12,411 nt of DNA from Clostridia bacterium. Its GTDB lineage: Bacteria; Bacillota; Clostridia; Oscillospirales; CAG-272. The notes beneath the pieces were generated by a model that saw only the letters and a program-made list of their open reading frames with translations, made no database searches and was not told the DNA's origin. Numbering within the stretch: the first letter of the stretch is position 1; each line of letters starts with the position of its first letter. The DNA is taken from NCBI GenBank assembly GCA_017629925.1, contig JAGBWH010000196.1:1-12411 (forward strand), written 5' to 3'. The translations under genes were made by a program, and so were the position numbers. Of this stretch, positions 1 to 9,016 are shown in pieces.

Positions 1-150
1 GGGTGATTTTTTTGGATTTTTTCGGCGGGAGCAAGACCCCGCCCTACGATGATTGTCCCAAATTTCGTACCAACTACCCTTGAGGTTGGGACTACGATTA
101 TTGTTCGTAAGCCCCTATACCAACTCGCCTTGAGCGAGGGGATTTGGATG
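1..150. repeat. Cluster of degenerate hairpin-forming repeats
   Basis: No gene is visible here. Three short inverted repeats lie in a row: GGCGGG 24-29 with CCCGCC 38-43, CCAAC 70-74 with GTTGG 85-89, and CTCGC 124-128 with GCGAG 134-138. The last two sit in a diverged tandem unit of about 50 nt. CTACGATGATTGT near 44 recurs as CTACGATTATTGT near 92, and ACCAACTACCCTTGAG near 69 recurs as ACCAACTCGCCTTGAG near 119. None of the stems is followed by a clear T-run, so they do not look like ordinary terminators. They resemble short intergenic palindromic repeats found dispersed in many clostridial genomes, but that family assignment is inference. Confidence 0.5.
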
Positions 151-151
151 A

Positions 152-213
152 AGAAAGCCCGTTTGGAATGGTGAAGGCGTATTTTCATACGTCGAAACCT
201 TCCAAACGGGTTT
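152..213. repeat. Long imperfect inverted repeat with nested hairpin
   Basis: CCCGTTTGGAA (158-167 plus flank) pairs perfectly with TTCCAAACGGG (200-210), an 11-bp outer stem. Inside it CGTAT (178-182) pairs with ATACG (187-191) around a TTTC loop. It lies about 160 nt beyond the stop codon of the leftward metallopeptidase gene. Read leftward, the outer stem is followed by GGGCTTTCTTC, a poor T-tract; read rightward it is followed by an A-rich tract. It could be a weak bidirectional terminator, the end of an unseen leftward transcript, or another palindromic repeat element like those just before it. Confidence 0.45.
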
Positions 214-319
214 AGAAAAAGAAATATAAAATATTTAATCAGGGATTGCAAGGTATGGCGATTTGGTTTTGAACAAATCTATTTTGGGGTATTTTTTACA
301 TAAACCCTTTCTTTTTCGC

Positions 320-375
320 TCTTCGCCAAATACACCGCTCAACTTGTTCGTTCTTCGCCAAATCCACCGCTCAAC
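320..375 (-). repeat. Two-copy tandem repeat, 32-nt period, overlapping the peptidase stop codon
   Basis: TCTTCGCCAAATACACCGCT at 320-339 (continuing CAAC to 343) recurs at 352-375 with one A-to-C change. Extended to the full period the two units match at about 29 of 32 positions. The right-hand copy overlaps the TGA of the leftward M48 peptidase gene (tca at 371-373), so the repeat begins exactly at that gene's end and runs into its 3' flank. It is not a hairpin and not obviously coding. Confidence 0.65.
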
Positions 376-1591
376 CCTCAATTGCATCAATGCGTTGTGA
401 TAACGTCGGGTGGCTGTATTCGAGCAATACCACGATGTCACTGGGTGAAAGGTGATCAAAGTTTTCACGGCTGAGTTTTTTGAGCCCTGAAATGAGCGCA
501 TCGCCATAGCCTTCGGTCACAGCTTGAGCGTCTGCTCTGTATTCAGCTTTGCGGGATATGTAATTGGTCAAAATACCGTAGATTTGTTGCACCAAAGGCA
601 ATACTGCACTACCGAGCATGAGATACACAAAGCCATAGTTGACCATGCCGAATTTGAAACCGAATGCTTCGCAGATTTCTTCATAGCGAACACCCAGCCA
701 AGCCAAAACAGCAATCATGATCATGCTACCGAAATTGAGGAGTAGGAGTTTGAGAATATCGTGATGCAAACCGTGGCCAAGTTCATGAGCAAACACAGCG
801 CAAATTTCGTCTTCGTCCATTTGTTCGAGCAGGGTATCATAGAGCACGATTTTCTTTTGTTTGCCAAGACCGGAGAAATATGCGTTGCTCTTGCTGGTAC
901 GGCGAGAAGCGTCCATGACTTCAATCTCTTTGACGGTGTAGCCATGGCTGGTAAGCAATGCGGTCAGTTTATCGCGCAGAGAGCCCTCGGGCAGGGGAGT
1001 GAATTTATTTTGCAGACGGTTGAGCAAGGGGAAGAGGTAATTCATCAGCAAAGTAAATGCACACATCACACCGGCAAGCACATATACCATGTTGTCGCCC
1101 AGAGCATTGTGGGTAAGGTAAATGGCGAGGATGAGCAAGAATTCCAGCACAAAGCTCATGGCCAGTTCAATAAACAAATCGCGCACGAAGGTTTTGAAAG
1201 TGGTGCGGTTAAAGCCGTATTTTTCTTCGATACGCATGGTATCAATAAATTGAAAGGGCACGGAAATGATAAAGGACACCAAAGTATGGAACATGAGGAT
1301 TGCCATCACTTTAGCAAAGAAGCCAAATCCAAACAGGTTGGCAACTGCCGCATGCACGTCAAAACACAAAAACACCAACAGCACAGCACTCGTCACAGCG
1401 GTACTGATCATATAAAGGCGATTTTTTTCGCCATGATATTTTTGCCATTTGAGATAGGTTTCTTCGTCATAGACATCTGCTACGTTATCGGGAATTTTGT
1501 TTTTTGCAGAAGCATAGTGAATACATTGTAAAGTTAAGCGAATGGCTGTGACCAGCAAAAAGGCCACAATGAAAATCAGTTTGAGTGTCAT
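371..1591 (-). CDS. M48 family (Ste24/CAAX prenyl protease 1-like) membrane metallopeptidase
   Basis: A 406-residue integral membrane zinc endopeptidase. The zinc site HELGH is at residues 269-273 and the third ligand is probably E350 in SRKAEYRAD. TSKSNAYFSGLG (about 232-243) before the zinc site and SHPTLSQRI near the C-terminus are family hallmarks. MRIEEKYGFNRTTFKTF (119-135) matches the N-terminal domain of Ste24-type M48 enzymes. Hydrophobic segments occur near residues 4-20, 60-77, 88-112, 143-160, 168-190, 282-300 and 318-340. In eukaryotes Ste24 trims prenylated proteins; bacteria lack that substrate, so a role in membrane-protein quality control or peptide processing is inference. 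The start is set by AAAGGAGA (leftward, 1599-1606) six bases before the ATG. It lies 53 nt downstream of the glycosyltransferase gene on the same strand and has no promoter of its own that I can see, so co-transcription is likely. Confidence 0.92.
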   Translation of the reverse strand: MTLKLIFIVAFLLVTAIRLTLQCIHYASAKNKIPDNVADVYDEETYLKWQKYHGEKNRLYMISTAVTSAVLLVFLCFDVHAAVANLFGFGFFAKVMAILMFHTLVSFIISVPFQFIDTMRIEEKYGFNRTTFKTFVRDLFIELAMSFVLEFLLILAIYLTHNALGDNMVYVLAGVMCAFTLLMNYLFPLLNRLQNKFTPLPEGSLRDKLTALLTSHGYTVKEIEVMDASRRTSKSNAYFSGLGKQKKIVLYDTLLEQMDEDEICAVFAHELGHGLHHDILKLLLLNFGSMIMIAVLAWLGVRYEEICEAFGFKFGMVNYGFVYLMLGSAVLPLVQQIYGILTNYISRKAEYRADAQAVTEGYGDALISGLKKLSRENFDHLSPSDIVVLLEYSHPTLSQRIDAIEG

Positions 1592-1644
1592 TGTTTATTC
1601 TCCTTTAATGAAGTGATATATGTACTGTTTTTTTTGAACTTTAA

Positions 1645-2364
1645 TTAGGGTGTAAGTTTCAGTTTTCTCACACGGCGTCTGATGCGAAGCACGTCTCGCA
1701 ACATACGAAATGGATCAGACAGGCGAATAGAGGAAGGGCTGTTTTCAATAATACGGGCAGGCATCTCCGTCATACGACATCCGAGCCTATCTGCCAGCAT
1801 GAGCACCTCTAAATCGAAAGCGAAACGGTCAATTTCGGCAAGTGAAAAAATTTTCTCCGCCATTTTACCTTCAAATGCCTTGAGTCCACTTTGAGAGTCG
1901 GATAGTTTTAGTCCTGTCAAGCACCTGATCATGATATAATACACCGACGACACAAACCGACGAAGGAATGTATACCCCTCGTAGCCATCGGGGTGCAGAC
2001 GTCTTGAAGCCACGCAAACATGGGCGTCCGTCTCTTCCATTTGAGCCAGCATTTGCCCAATCGCTTCTGTACCATATGCAAGATCACAATCGCAAAACAG
2101 CCGAATATCGCCCTTGGCGCAAAGCATACCATAGCGCACCGCATAGCCTTTGCCACGATTGGTTTCGTAACTATCAATATGCATGGCAGGATGATGCAGA
2201 GTTTGCAGACGTTCTTTTGTATCGTCTGTGACGCCGTCACACACAAACCTCACCTCAAATTCGCCTGCGGGGAGCATTTGATCTAACGCATCCAGTAGCC
2301 GTTGACCACATTGCGGCAAATTTCTTGCCTCATTATAGCAAGGTATGATGATGGAATATCTCAT
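1645..2364 (-). CDS. Family 2 glycosyltransferase, dolichyl-phosphate glucosyl/mannosyltransferase-like
   Basis: A 239-residue GT-A fold glycosyltransferase. The N-terminus YSIIIPCYNEARNLP (3-17) is the nucleotide-sugar binding start of GT2 enzymes. ETNRGKGYAVRYGM (67-80) and CDCDLA (91-96, metal-binding DxD at D92/D94) follow. DSQSGLKAFEG (156-166) and RFAFDLEVLMLA (180-191) are typical of the polyprenyl-phosphate sugar synthase branch (DPM1/ALG5-like). There is no C-terminal pair of membrane helices as in GtrB, and the tail is very basic (RIRRRVRKLKL), which may hold it at the membrane surface. Transfer of a sugar from a nucleotide donor to undecaprenyl phosphate for cell-envelope glycans is the likely role; donor and acceptor cannot be read from sequence. 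TGAGGAA (leftward, 2370-2376) is the ribosome binding site. It is the first gene of a probable two-gene leftward unit with the M48 peptidase. Confidence 0.88.
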   Translation of the reverse strand: MRYSIIIPCYNEARNLPQCGQRLLDALDQMLPAGEFEVRFVCDGVTDDTKERLQTLHHPAMHIDSYETNRGKGYAVRYGMLCAKGDIRLFCDCDLAYGTEAIGQMLAQMEETDAHVCVASRRLHPDGYEGYTFLRRFVSSVYYIMIRCLTGLKLSDSQSGLKAFEGKMAEKIFSLAEIDRFAFDLEVLMLADRLGCRMTEMPARIIENSPSSIRLSDPFRMLRDVLRIRRRVRKLKLTP

Positions 2365-2396
2365 ATTTTTTCCTCACGAATACTACGCTCACAGCC

Positions 2397-2425
2397 ATTA
2401 TAACAAATCCAAAGTCATTTTGCAA
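2397..2425 (-). promoter_or_regulatory. Sigma-A-type promoter for the glycosyltransferase/peptidase unit
   Basis: Read leftward, TTGCAA (2420-2425) is a 4/6 match to the -35 box, followed by exactly 17 nt and a perfect TATAAT (2397-2402). Transcription would start near 2390, giving a leader of about 25 nt that contains the TGAGGAA ribosome binding site. Confidence 0.7.
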
Positions 2426-2472
2426 TGAAAATTATTGATTTTTACAATTTTTATTGGGTAAATCGAAAAAAG

Positions 2473-2481
2473 TTTTGCACA
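2473..2481 (+). other. Candidate DnaA box TTTTGCACA
   Basis: TTTTGCACA differs from the TTATNCACA consensus by one base and shares the TTTT start of the boxes in the dnaA-dnaN gap. It lies 28 nt before the presumed -35 element of dnaA, where DnaA could repress its own gene. A single isolated match in AT-rich DNA is weak evidence. Confidence 0.4.
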
Positions 2482-2508
2482 TTTTGTTAAAAAAATGATA
2501 AAAAGTGA

Positions 2509-2537
2509 TTGCATTTTCTTAATATATATGGTATTAT
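2509..2537 (+). promoter_or_regulatory. Probable dnaA promoter with extended -10
   Basis: TTGCAT (2509-2514) is a weak -35 (TTG matches), then 17 nt, then TATTAT (2532-2537), a 5/6 -10 preceded by TGG at 2529-2531, giving the extended -10 form TGnTATTAT. An overlapping TATAAT at 2535-2540 is perfect but sits 20 nt from the same -35. Transcription would start near 2544, leaving a leader of about 108 nt before dnaA. Confidence 0.5.
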
Positions 2538-2555
2538 AATATAGATAAATATTTT

Positions 2556-2572
2556 CGCACGCGCGTGTGTAT
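2556..2572. other. Alternating pyrimidine-purine island (potential Z-DNA) with CACGCGCGTG palindrome
   Basis: Seventeen consecutive bases alternate pyrimidine and purine (CGCACGCGCGTGTGTAT), containing the 10-bp palindrome CACGCGCGTG at 2558-2567. It is the only GC-rich patch in an otherwise strongly AT-rich stretch from about 2430 to 2640, and it falls in the dnaA leader just downstream of the predicted start site. Confidence 0.55.
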
Positions 2573-2574
2573 TA
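2566..2574 (-). other. Candidate DnaA box TAATACACA (reverse strand)
   Basis: TGTGTATTA on the top strand reads TAATACACA on the bottom strand, one mismatch from TTATACACA. It overlaps the end of the alternating CG/TG island in the dnaA leader, so binding there would be consistent with autoregulation. Weak on its own. Confidence 0.3.
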
Positions 2575-2626
2575 TTATTTGAAGTATTATTTGAATATTA
2601 AAAGAAATGTTATTTGAATATTAAAA
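2575..2626 (+). repeat. Three direct copies of TTATTTGAA in the dnaA leader
   Basis: TTATTTGAA occurs at 2575-2583, 2587-2595 and 2610-2618. The last two copies extend to a shared 17-mer, TTATTTGAATATTAAAA (2587-2603 and 2610-2626), 23 nt apart. They fill the space between the CG-rich island and the dnaA ribosome binding site. They could be AT-rich unwinding repeats or protein-binding sites, or may simply reflect slippage in AT-rich DNA. Confidence 0.6.
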
Positions 2627-2651
2627 AGAGTAATCATGCAGGAGTACATAT

Positions 2652-4052
<1,401 letters not shown>

Positions 4053-4070
4053 TTTGCGGGATTGGGATGA

Positions 4071-4079
4071 TGTGGAAAA
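4071..4079 (-). other. DnaA box TTTTCCACA (reverse)
   Basis: TGTGGAAAA on the top strand, one mismatch from TTATCCACA and identical in the reverse sense to the boxes at 4169 and 4344. It lies 18 nt after the dnaA stop codon. Confidence 0.65.
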
Positions 4080-4086
4080 CCTGTTA

Positions 4087-4100
4087 TTTCAACGTTGAAA
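4087..4100. other. Perfect 14-bp palindrome TTTCAACGTTGAAA
   Basis: TTTCAACGTTGAAA is self-complementary over its whole length and sits between two DnaA boxes (4071 and 4115). A perfect palindrome without a loop suggests a site for a dimeric protein rather than an RNA hairpin. It is not a site I can name. Confidence 0.45.
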
Positions 4101-4114
4101 AACGACTGAAAACT

Positions 4115-4123
4115 TGTGTAAAA
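4115..4123 (-). other. DnaA box TTTTACACA (reverse)
   Basis: TGTGTAAAA on the top strand is the exact reverse complement of the box at 4235-4243. The repeated use of TTTTACACA in the same gap supports its being a real site. Confidence 0.6.
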
Positions 4124-4127
4124 CTTC

Positions 4128-4141
4128 GGGCATTTTTGCCC
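4128..4141 (+). terminator. Small hairpin after dnaA, possible weak terminator
   Basis: GGGCA (4128-4132) pairs with TGCCC (4137-4141) around a TTTT loop. The T-run (4154-4161) starts about a dozen bases after the stem, too far for a standard intrinsic terminator. It may instead be an origin hairpin. Confidence 0.25.
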
Positions 4142-4168
4142 TGTTGAAAAGTCATTTTTTTCCACCGT

Positions 4169-4177
4169 TTTTCCACA
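4169..4177 (+). other. DnaA box TTTTCCACA
   Basis: TTTTCCACA followed by G, one mismatch from TTATCCACA. It is in the same orientation as the box pair next to the trios, 66 nt upstream of them. Confidence 0.7.
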
Positions 4178-4234
4178 GAGTTACAAACATTTTCCATTTC
4201 CCCCAAACCCAGCCAAGTGTAAGGCTTTTCATGG

Positions 4235-4252
4235 TTTTACACACTTTACACC
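4235..4252 (+). other. Adjacent DnaA box pair TTTTACACA / CTTTACACC beside the trios
   Basis: TTTTACACA (4235-4243) is followed with no gap by a degenerate second copy CTTTACACC (4244-4252). Both read rightward and end directly before the CTA triplets. In B. subtilis a box pair in this position anchors the DnaA oligomer that then stretches one strand. The first box is well supported by its exact copy at 4115; the second has two mismatches to it. Confidence 0.65.
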
Positions 4253-4276
4253 TCTCTACTACTATCTCTACTATTT
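4253..4276 (+). other. DnaA-trio array (basal unwinding element)
   Basis: Immediately after the box pair the top strand reads in strict three-base register TCT, CTA, CTA, CTA, TCT, CTA, CTA, TTT. Five of the eight triplets are CTA, which on the bottom strand is the 3'-GAT-5' trio bound by DnaA on single-stranded DNA. A pyrimidine-rich tract continues to about 4310. Order, register and position match the trio element known from B. subtilis. Confidence 0.75.
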
Positions 4277-4343
4277 TCCCCTATCTGCATTTCTTTTCTT
4301 TGCTTTTTTTCGCACAGAAATGCGGGAGAAAACAGGGCAAGTT

Positions 4344-4352
4344 TGTGGAAAA
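4344..4352 (-). other. DnaA box TTTTCCACA (reverse)
   Basis: TGTGGAAAA on the top strand, identical to the site at 4071, lying beyond the pyrimidine tract and 82 nt before dnaN. It brackets the unwinding region on the far side and could also affect dnaN transcription. Confidence 0.65.
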
Positions 4353-4433
4353 CTTTTTTGGCAAAACACAACTCAAAAAAACAAATGGCTTACCATAAAA
4401 TGAATCTATCAAAAAACGAAAGGACACGGAAAA

Positions 4434-5585
4434 ATGCATATTATTTTCTCTAAAAAAGTGCTACTTGATAATCTATTGCCTGCCATGGGCACCGTATCTA
4501 CCAAAAATACCATCACCACCATCGAAGGGGTTTTAATTGAAACGCTGGGCGGCAATACCGTTCGCATTTCCACATACGATATGAGCAAAGGCATTCGCGC
4601 CACTTTTGAGGCTTTGGAAGTGGTTGAAGAGGGCAGTTTTATTTTGAATGCTCAACGCTTTTTGCAAATTGTCAAACTGCTGGGCGGTGATGAAGTATCC
4701 GTGAAAATTGATGCCCAATACAACGGCATTATCAGTTCTGAAAAATCCAGTTTTTCTATGTTTGCACTCAGAGGTGAAGATTTCCCCACATTGCCTGAAC
4801 TCTCGGGCAGAAAGGGATTTTCCGTCAGTTCCGCTGTGATTAAGAATAAAATCAACCGTGTCGTTCACTCTGTGTCCGAAGCCGACAACCGTCCTATGCT
4901 GTGCGGTGTGTATTTCCAAATTGAAGGGCAAGATATGGAGATTGTCTCCTGCGATGGATACTCCCTCTCCATTTGCCGTGTGCGGTGCGATATTGAAGAT
5001 ATCGGTGAAGAAAAAGCAGACCGCTTCAGCTTCATTTTGCCTGGTTCTGCATTGGGAGAACTGACCAAAGTGCTCTCCGATAAAGACGAAAAAATTGAGG
5101 TGATGCTGGCAAGAAAACACGCTGTCATTAAAATTGACCGCATGATTTTCTTCACCCGTATGATTGATAGCGATTACATCGACTACGAAAGAATTATGCC
5201 CAAAGACCAAACGATTACCGTGAAAGTCAACAGAGAGAGATTTCTCGATGGTCTTGAAAGAGCCAATTTGATTGCCGATGAAAAAATTCAAGGCAATAGC
5301 CGTAGCCATGTAAAAGTGATTTTGGAAGGTGACAGAATTACCCTCACCTCCTCTTCCAGAAATGGTCACGTCAATGACGAAATGGCGTGTGAGCACGAAG
5401 GGGAAGACTTGGTCATTGGCTTTAACTGCCGTTATCTGATGAACCATGTTCGTGCGGCTGAAGGCGAAAACATCCTGCTCAAACTCAAAGCACCCAACCA
5501 AAGTCTCACCATTGAGCCGGCAGAAGAAAAAGAAAATGAAAGTTATTTCTATATGCTTTTGCCTGTGAGAATGACGGAGCAATGA
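4434..5585 (+). CDS. dnaN: DNA polymerase III subunit beta (sliding clamp)
   Basis: 383 residues, a little longer than the usual 365-378. DnaN forms a ring-shaped dimer around DNA that tethers polymerase III and also recruits ligase, MutS/MutL and other partners. Family features are the N-terminal MHIIFSKKVLLDNLLPA, the middle segment FALRGEDFPTLPEL (about 109-122), SVSEADNRPMLCGVYF (142-157) and the C-terminal YFYMLLPVRM, the conserved end of clamps close to the partner-peptide pocket. Three tandem clamp domains fit the length. The ATG follows GAAAGGA (4418-4424) by nine bases. Its stop TGA overlaps the recF start in ATGA, so the two genes are translationally coupled. No separate strong promoter was identified, although the 381-nt origin gap makes one likely. 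Confidence 0.97.
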   Translation: MHIIFSKKVLLDNLLPAMGTVSTKNTITTIEGVLIETLGGNTVRISTYDMSKGIRATFEALEVVEEGSFILNAQRFLQIVKLLGGDEVSVKIDAQYNGIISSEKSSFSMFALRGEDFPTLPELSGRKGFSVSSAVIKNKINRVVHSVSEADNRPMLCGVYFQIEGQDMEIVSCDGYSLSICRVRCDIEDIGEEKADRFSFILPGSALGELTKVLSDKDEKIEVMLARKHAVIKIDRMIFFTRMIDSDYIDYERIMPKDQTITVKVNRERFLDGLERANLIADEKIQGNSRSHVKVILEGDRITLTSSSRNGHVNDEMACEHEGEDLVIGFNCRYLMNHVRAAEGENILLKLKAPNQSLTIEPAEEKENESYFYMLLPVRMTEQ

Positions 5586-6676
5586 TACTCAAATCTCTTG
5601 TAGCCACCCATTTTCGCAATATTGACCAATGTGAGATCCATTTTACCCCGGGTGTGAATGTGTTGCTCGGGCAAAATGCTCAAGGAAAAACCAATGCGCT
5701 TGAATGTATTTATCTCTTTGCACGAGGGAAAAGTTTTCGCTCTGTGGGGGATAAAGAGTTGGTGCAGTTTGGTCAAAAAGGATTTTCGGCTGAAATTTCC
5801 TTTTTTGCAGAAAAGCGGGAGCAAACCCTCTCGTATAGGTATTATGAAGGGGCGAGGCGCAGATGCCGCAACGGCGCAGAAGTGGATAAAGTCAGCGATA
5901 TGCTGGGGCATTTTCGGGCGGTGCTGTTCTCTCCGGACCATTTGCAACTGGTCAAAGGCTCACCTGAGGAGAGACGGAATTTTCTCAATATTGCCATCTC
6001 CCAATTGGATAGAAGTTATATCCAGCACTATGCCGCCTTCCGCCGTATTTTAGACAATCGCAATTACCTCTTAAAAAACGCTCAAAAAGGGCAATATTAT
6101 GATGTAAATGAATTGCAAGCGTGGACCGAGCAACTTGTAGAGGAATGCGTGTATATCACATTGGCAAGGCAAGACTACATTCGCAGAATTTCAGATTTTG
6201 CCCCTCACCATATGCGTCTGCTTTCAGGGGAGAGAGAAATATTAAAACTCGCCTATGAAAGTGCCATAGTGGGGGAGACGGCAGACGAAATAAAAGAGGG
6301 ATATACCCGTGCTTTTGAGGCAGGACTCAAAAAAGAACTGCAAGCGGGGTGTAGCCTCTACGGTGTGCATAGAGATGACCTGCGCCTGACCTTAAACGAC
6401 ATCGACACGCGCAGTTTTGCATCGCAAGGGCAACAAAGGTCTGTGGTCCTCGCACTTAAAATGGCAGAAGGGGAAGTGTGTCAAGCGTTTTGCGGAGAGG
6501 TGCCCGTCTATCTCTTTGATGACGTGCTCTCTGAACTCGACGAAAAGCGCCGCGCCTACATTCTCTCCGCCCAAGAAAACAGGCAAACGATTGTAACCTC
6601 CTGTGAAAAGATTTCTTCTGTCACCGCGCACACCATTGAGGTGGTAGATGGGCAATTTCTGCCGAGGGAAGTCTGA
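5582..6676 (+). CDS. recF: DNA replication and repair protein RecF
   Basis: 364 residues, typical length. An SMC/ABC-like ATPase that, with RecO and RecR, loads RecA at single-strand gaps and helps restart stalled forks. Walker A is GQNAQGKT (30-37), with Q where most RecF proteins have E (GENAQGKT). ARGKSFR (47-53) follows. GVHRDDL (261-267) has V for the usual P. The ABC signature is SQGQQRS (281-287) and Walker B is VYLFDDVLSELD (309-320). All catalytic positions are present, so it should be active. The start overlaps the dnaN stop by four bases. GGAG (5576-5579) is only two bases away, too close for efficient independent initiation, so reinitiation after dnaN is likely. The S4-domain gene (yaaA/rlbA) commonly found between dnaN and recF is absent. 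Confidence 0.97.
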   Translation: MILKSLVATHFRNIDQCEIHFTPGVNVLLGQNAQGKTNALECIYLFARGKSFRSVGDKELVQFGQKGFSAEISFFAEKREQTLSYRYYEGARRRCRNGAEVDKVSDMLGHFRAVLFSPDHLQLVKGSPEERRNFLNIAISQLDRSYIQHYAAFRRILDNRNYLLKNAQKGQYYDVNELQAWTEQLVEECVYITLARQDYIRRISDFAPHHMRLLSGEREILKLAYESAIVGETADEIKEGYTRAFEAGLKKELQAGCSLYGVHRDDLRLTLNDIDTRSFASQGQQRSVVLALKMAEGEVCQAFCGEVPVYLFDDVLSELDEKRRAYILSAQENRQTIVTSCEKISSVTAHTIEVVDGQFLPREV

Positions 6677-6721
6677 TTTTTTATCGTATTTTTGATTAGT
6701 CATATATAAAAGGAAAAGAGT

Positions 6722-7027
6722 ATGTATTTACACATCGGCAACGGTGAAACCATCAAAAAAGACCAAATGATCGGCATTTTTGATTTGGATACAGCCACCG
6801 TCTCTCATGCCACACGAAGTTATCTTGCCAAAATGGAAAAGCAGGGCAGGGTGAAATCTCCGGAAGGGGATCTGCCCAAATGCTTTGTGTTGCTGTCTCC
6901 CAAAAAAGATAAGGGTGGAAAGTGTCAAAAGAAGCAAGACGAGACGGTTTTGCTCCTGAGAATTTCTTCCACCAGCCTCCACTCTCGCGCAGAGAGTCGC
7001 TCCTATGATGACGAGGGGCAAGAATAA
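6722..7027 (+). CDS. remB: RemB-like DUF370 protein (YaaB family)
   Basis: 101 residues. The N-terminus MYLHIGNGETIKKDQMIGIFDLDTAT (1-26) fits the DUF370/RemB family, small DNA-associated proteins known in B. subtilis as activators of biofilm matrix genes. Position between recF and gyrB is the classic one for yaaB/remB, which strengthens the call. Middle and C-terminal parts are more divergent. A Lys/Gly-rich insert KKDKGGKCQKKQD (about 61-73) precedes a strand VLLLRISST and the tail SRAESRSYDDEGQE. Whether it regulates extracellular matrix here is inference; the family also occurs in non-biofilm clostridia. AAAAGGA (6708-6714) lies seven bases before the ATG. It is 45 nt after recF and 49 nt before gyrB on the same strand, so probably in one operon. 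Confidence 0.8.
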   Translation: MYLHIGNGETIKKDQMIGIFDLDTATVSHATRSYLAKMEKQGRVKSPEGDLPKCFVLLSPKKDKGGKCQKKQDETVLLLRISSTSLHSRAESRSYDDEGQE

Positions 7028-7052
7028 ACTGTACAGAACAGAATGGTAAATA

Positions 7053-8996
<1,944 letters not shown>

Positions 8997-9016
8997 GAAT
9001 AGAGGTCAAGTGAGAT

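Larger units (their letters stand above)
4053..4433. other. oriC: Replication origin (oriC core) in the dnaA-dnaN gap
   Basis: The 381-nt gap between dnaA and dnaN has no convincing gene. It carries TTTTCCACA or TTTTACACA DnaA boxes in both orientations at 4071, 4115, 4169, 4235 and 4344, a degenerate adjacent box at 4244-4252, a run of CTA triplets (DnaA-trios) at 4256-4273, and then a pyrimidine-rich stretch. In 4251-4310 only nine of 60 top-strand bases are purines. Box, trios, then easily melted DNA is the basal unwinding arrangement described for Bacillus subtilis. Genes point away from here on both sides. Together with the candidate boxes upstream of dnaA, the origin may be bipartite. 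Confidence 0.85.

Noticed and set aside
320..375. CRISPR-like array
   Set aside because: Only two units with no spacer of different sequence between them: a simple tandem duplication, not a repeat-spacer array.
761..1531. 256-codon open frame on the + strand opposite the M48 peptidase gene
   Set aside because: The opposite strand encodes a clear HELGH metallopeptidase with a good ribosome binding site; this product is His/Gln-rich without domain features.
4114..4398. 94-codon open frame in the dnaA-dnaN gap, + strand
   Set aside because: It lies across DnaA boxes, the trios and the pyrimidine tract. Its product is a low-complexity Phe/Leu/Ser/Thr-rich string, as expected from T/C-rich DNA, and no ribosome binding site precedes it.
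4358..4401. Possible dnaN promoter (TTGGCA at 4358-4363, TAAAAT at 4396-4401)
   Set aside because: The two boxes are 32 nt apart, and the sequence 17 nt after TTGGCA (ACAAAT) matches the -10 poorly.
4533..5582. 349-codon open frame on the minus strand inside dnaN
   Set aside because: Antisense shadow of dnaN with a His/Phe-rich product, no family motifs and no plausible ribosome binding site.
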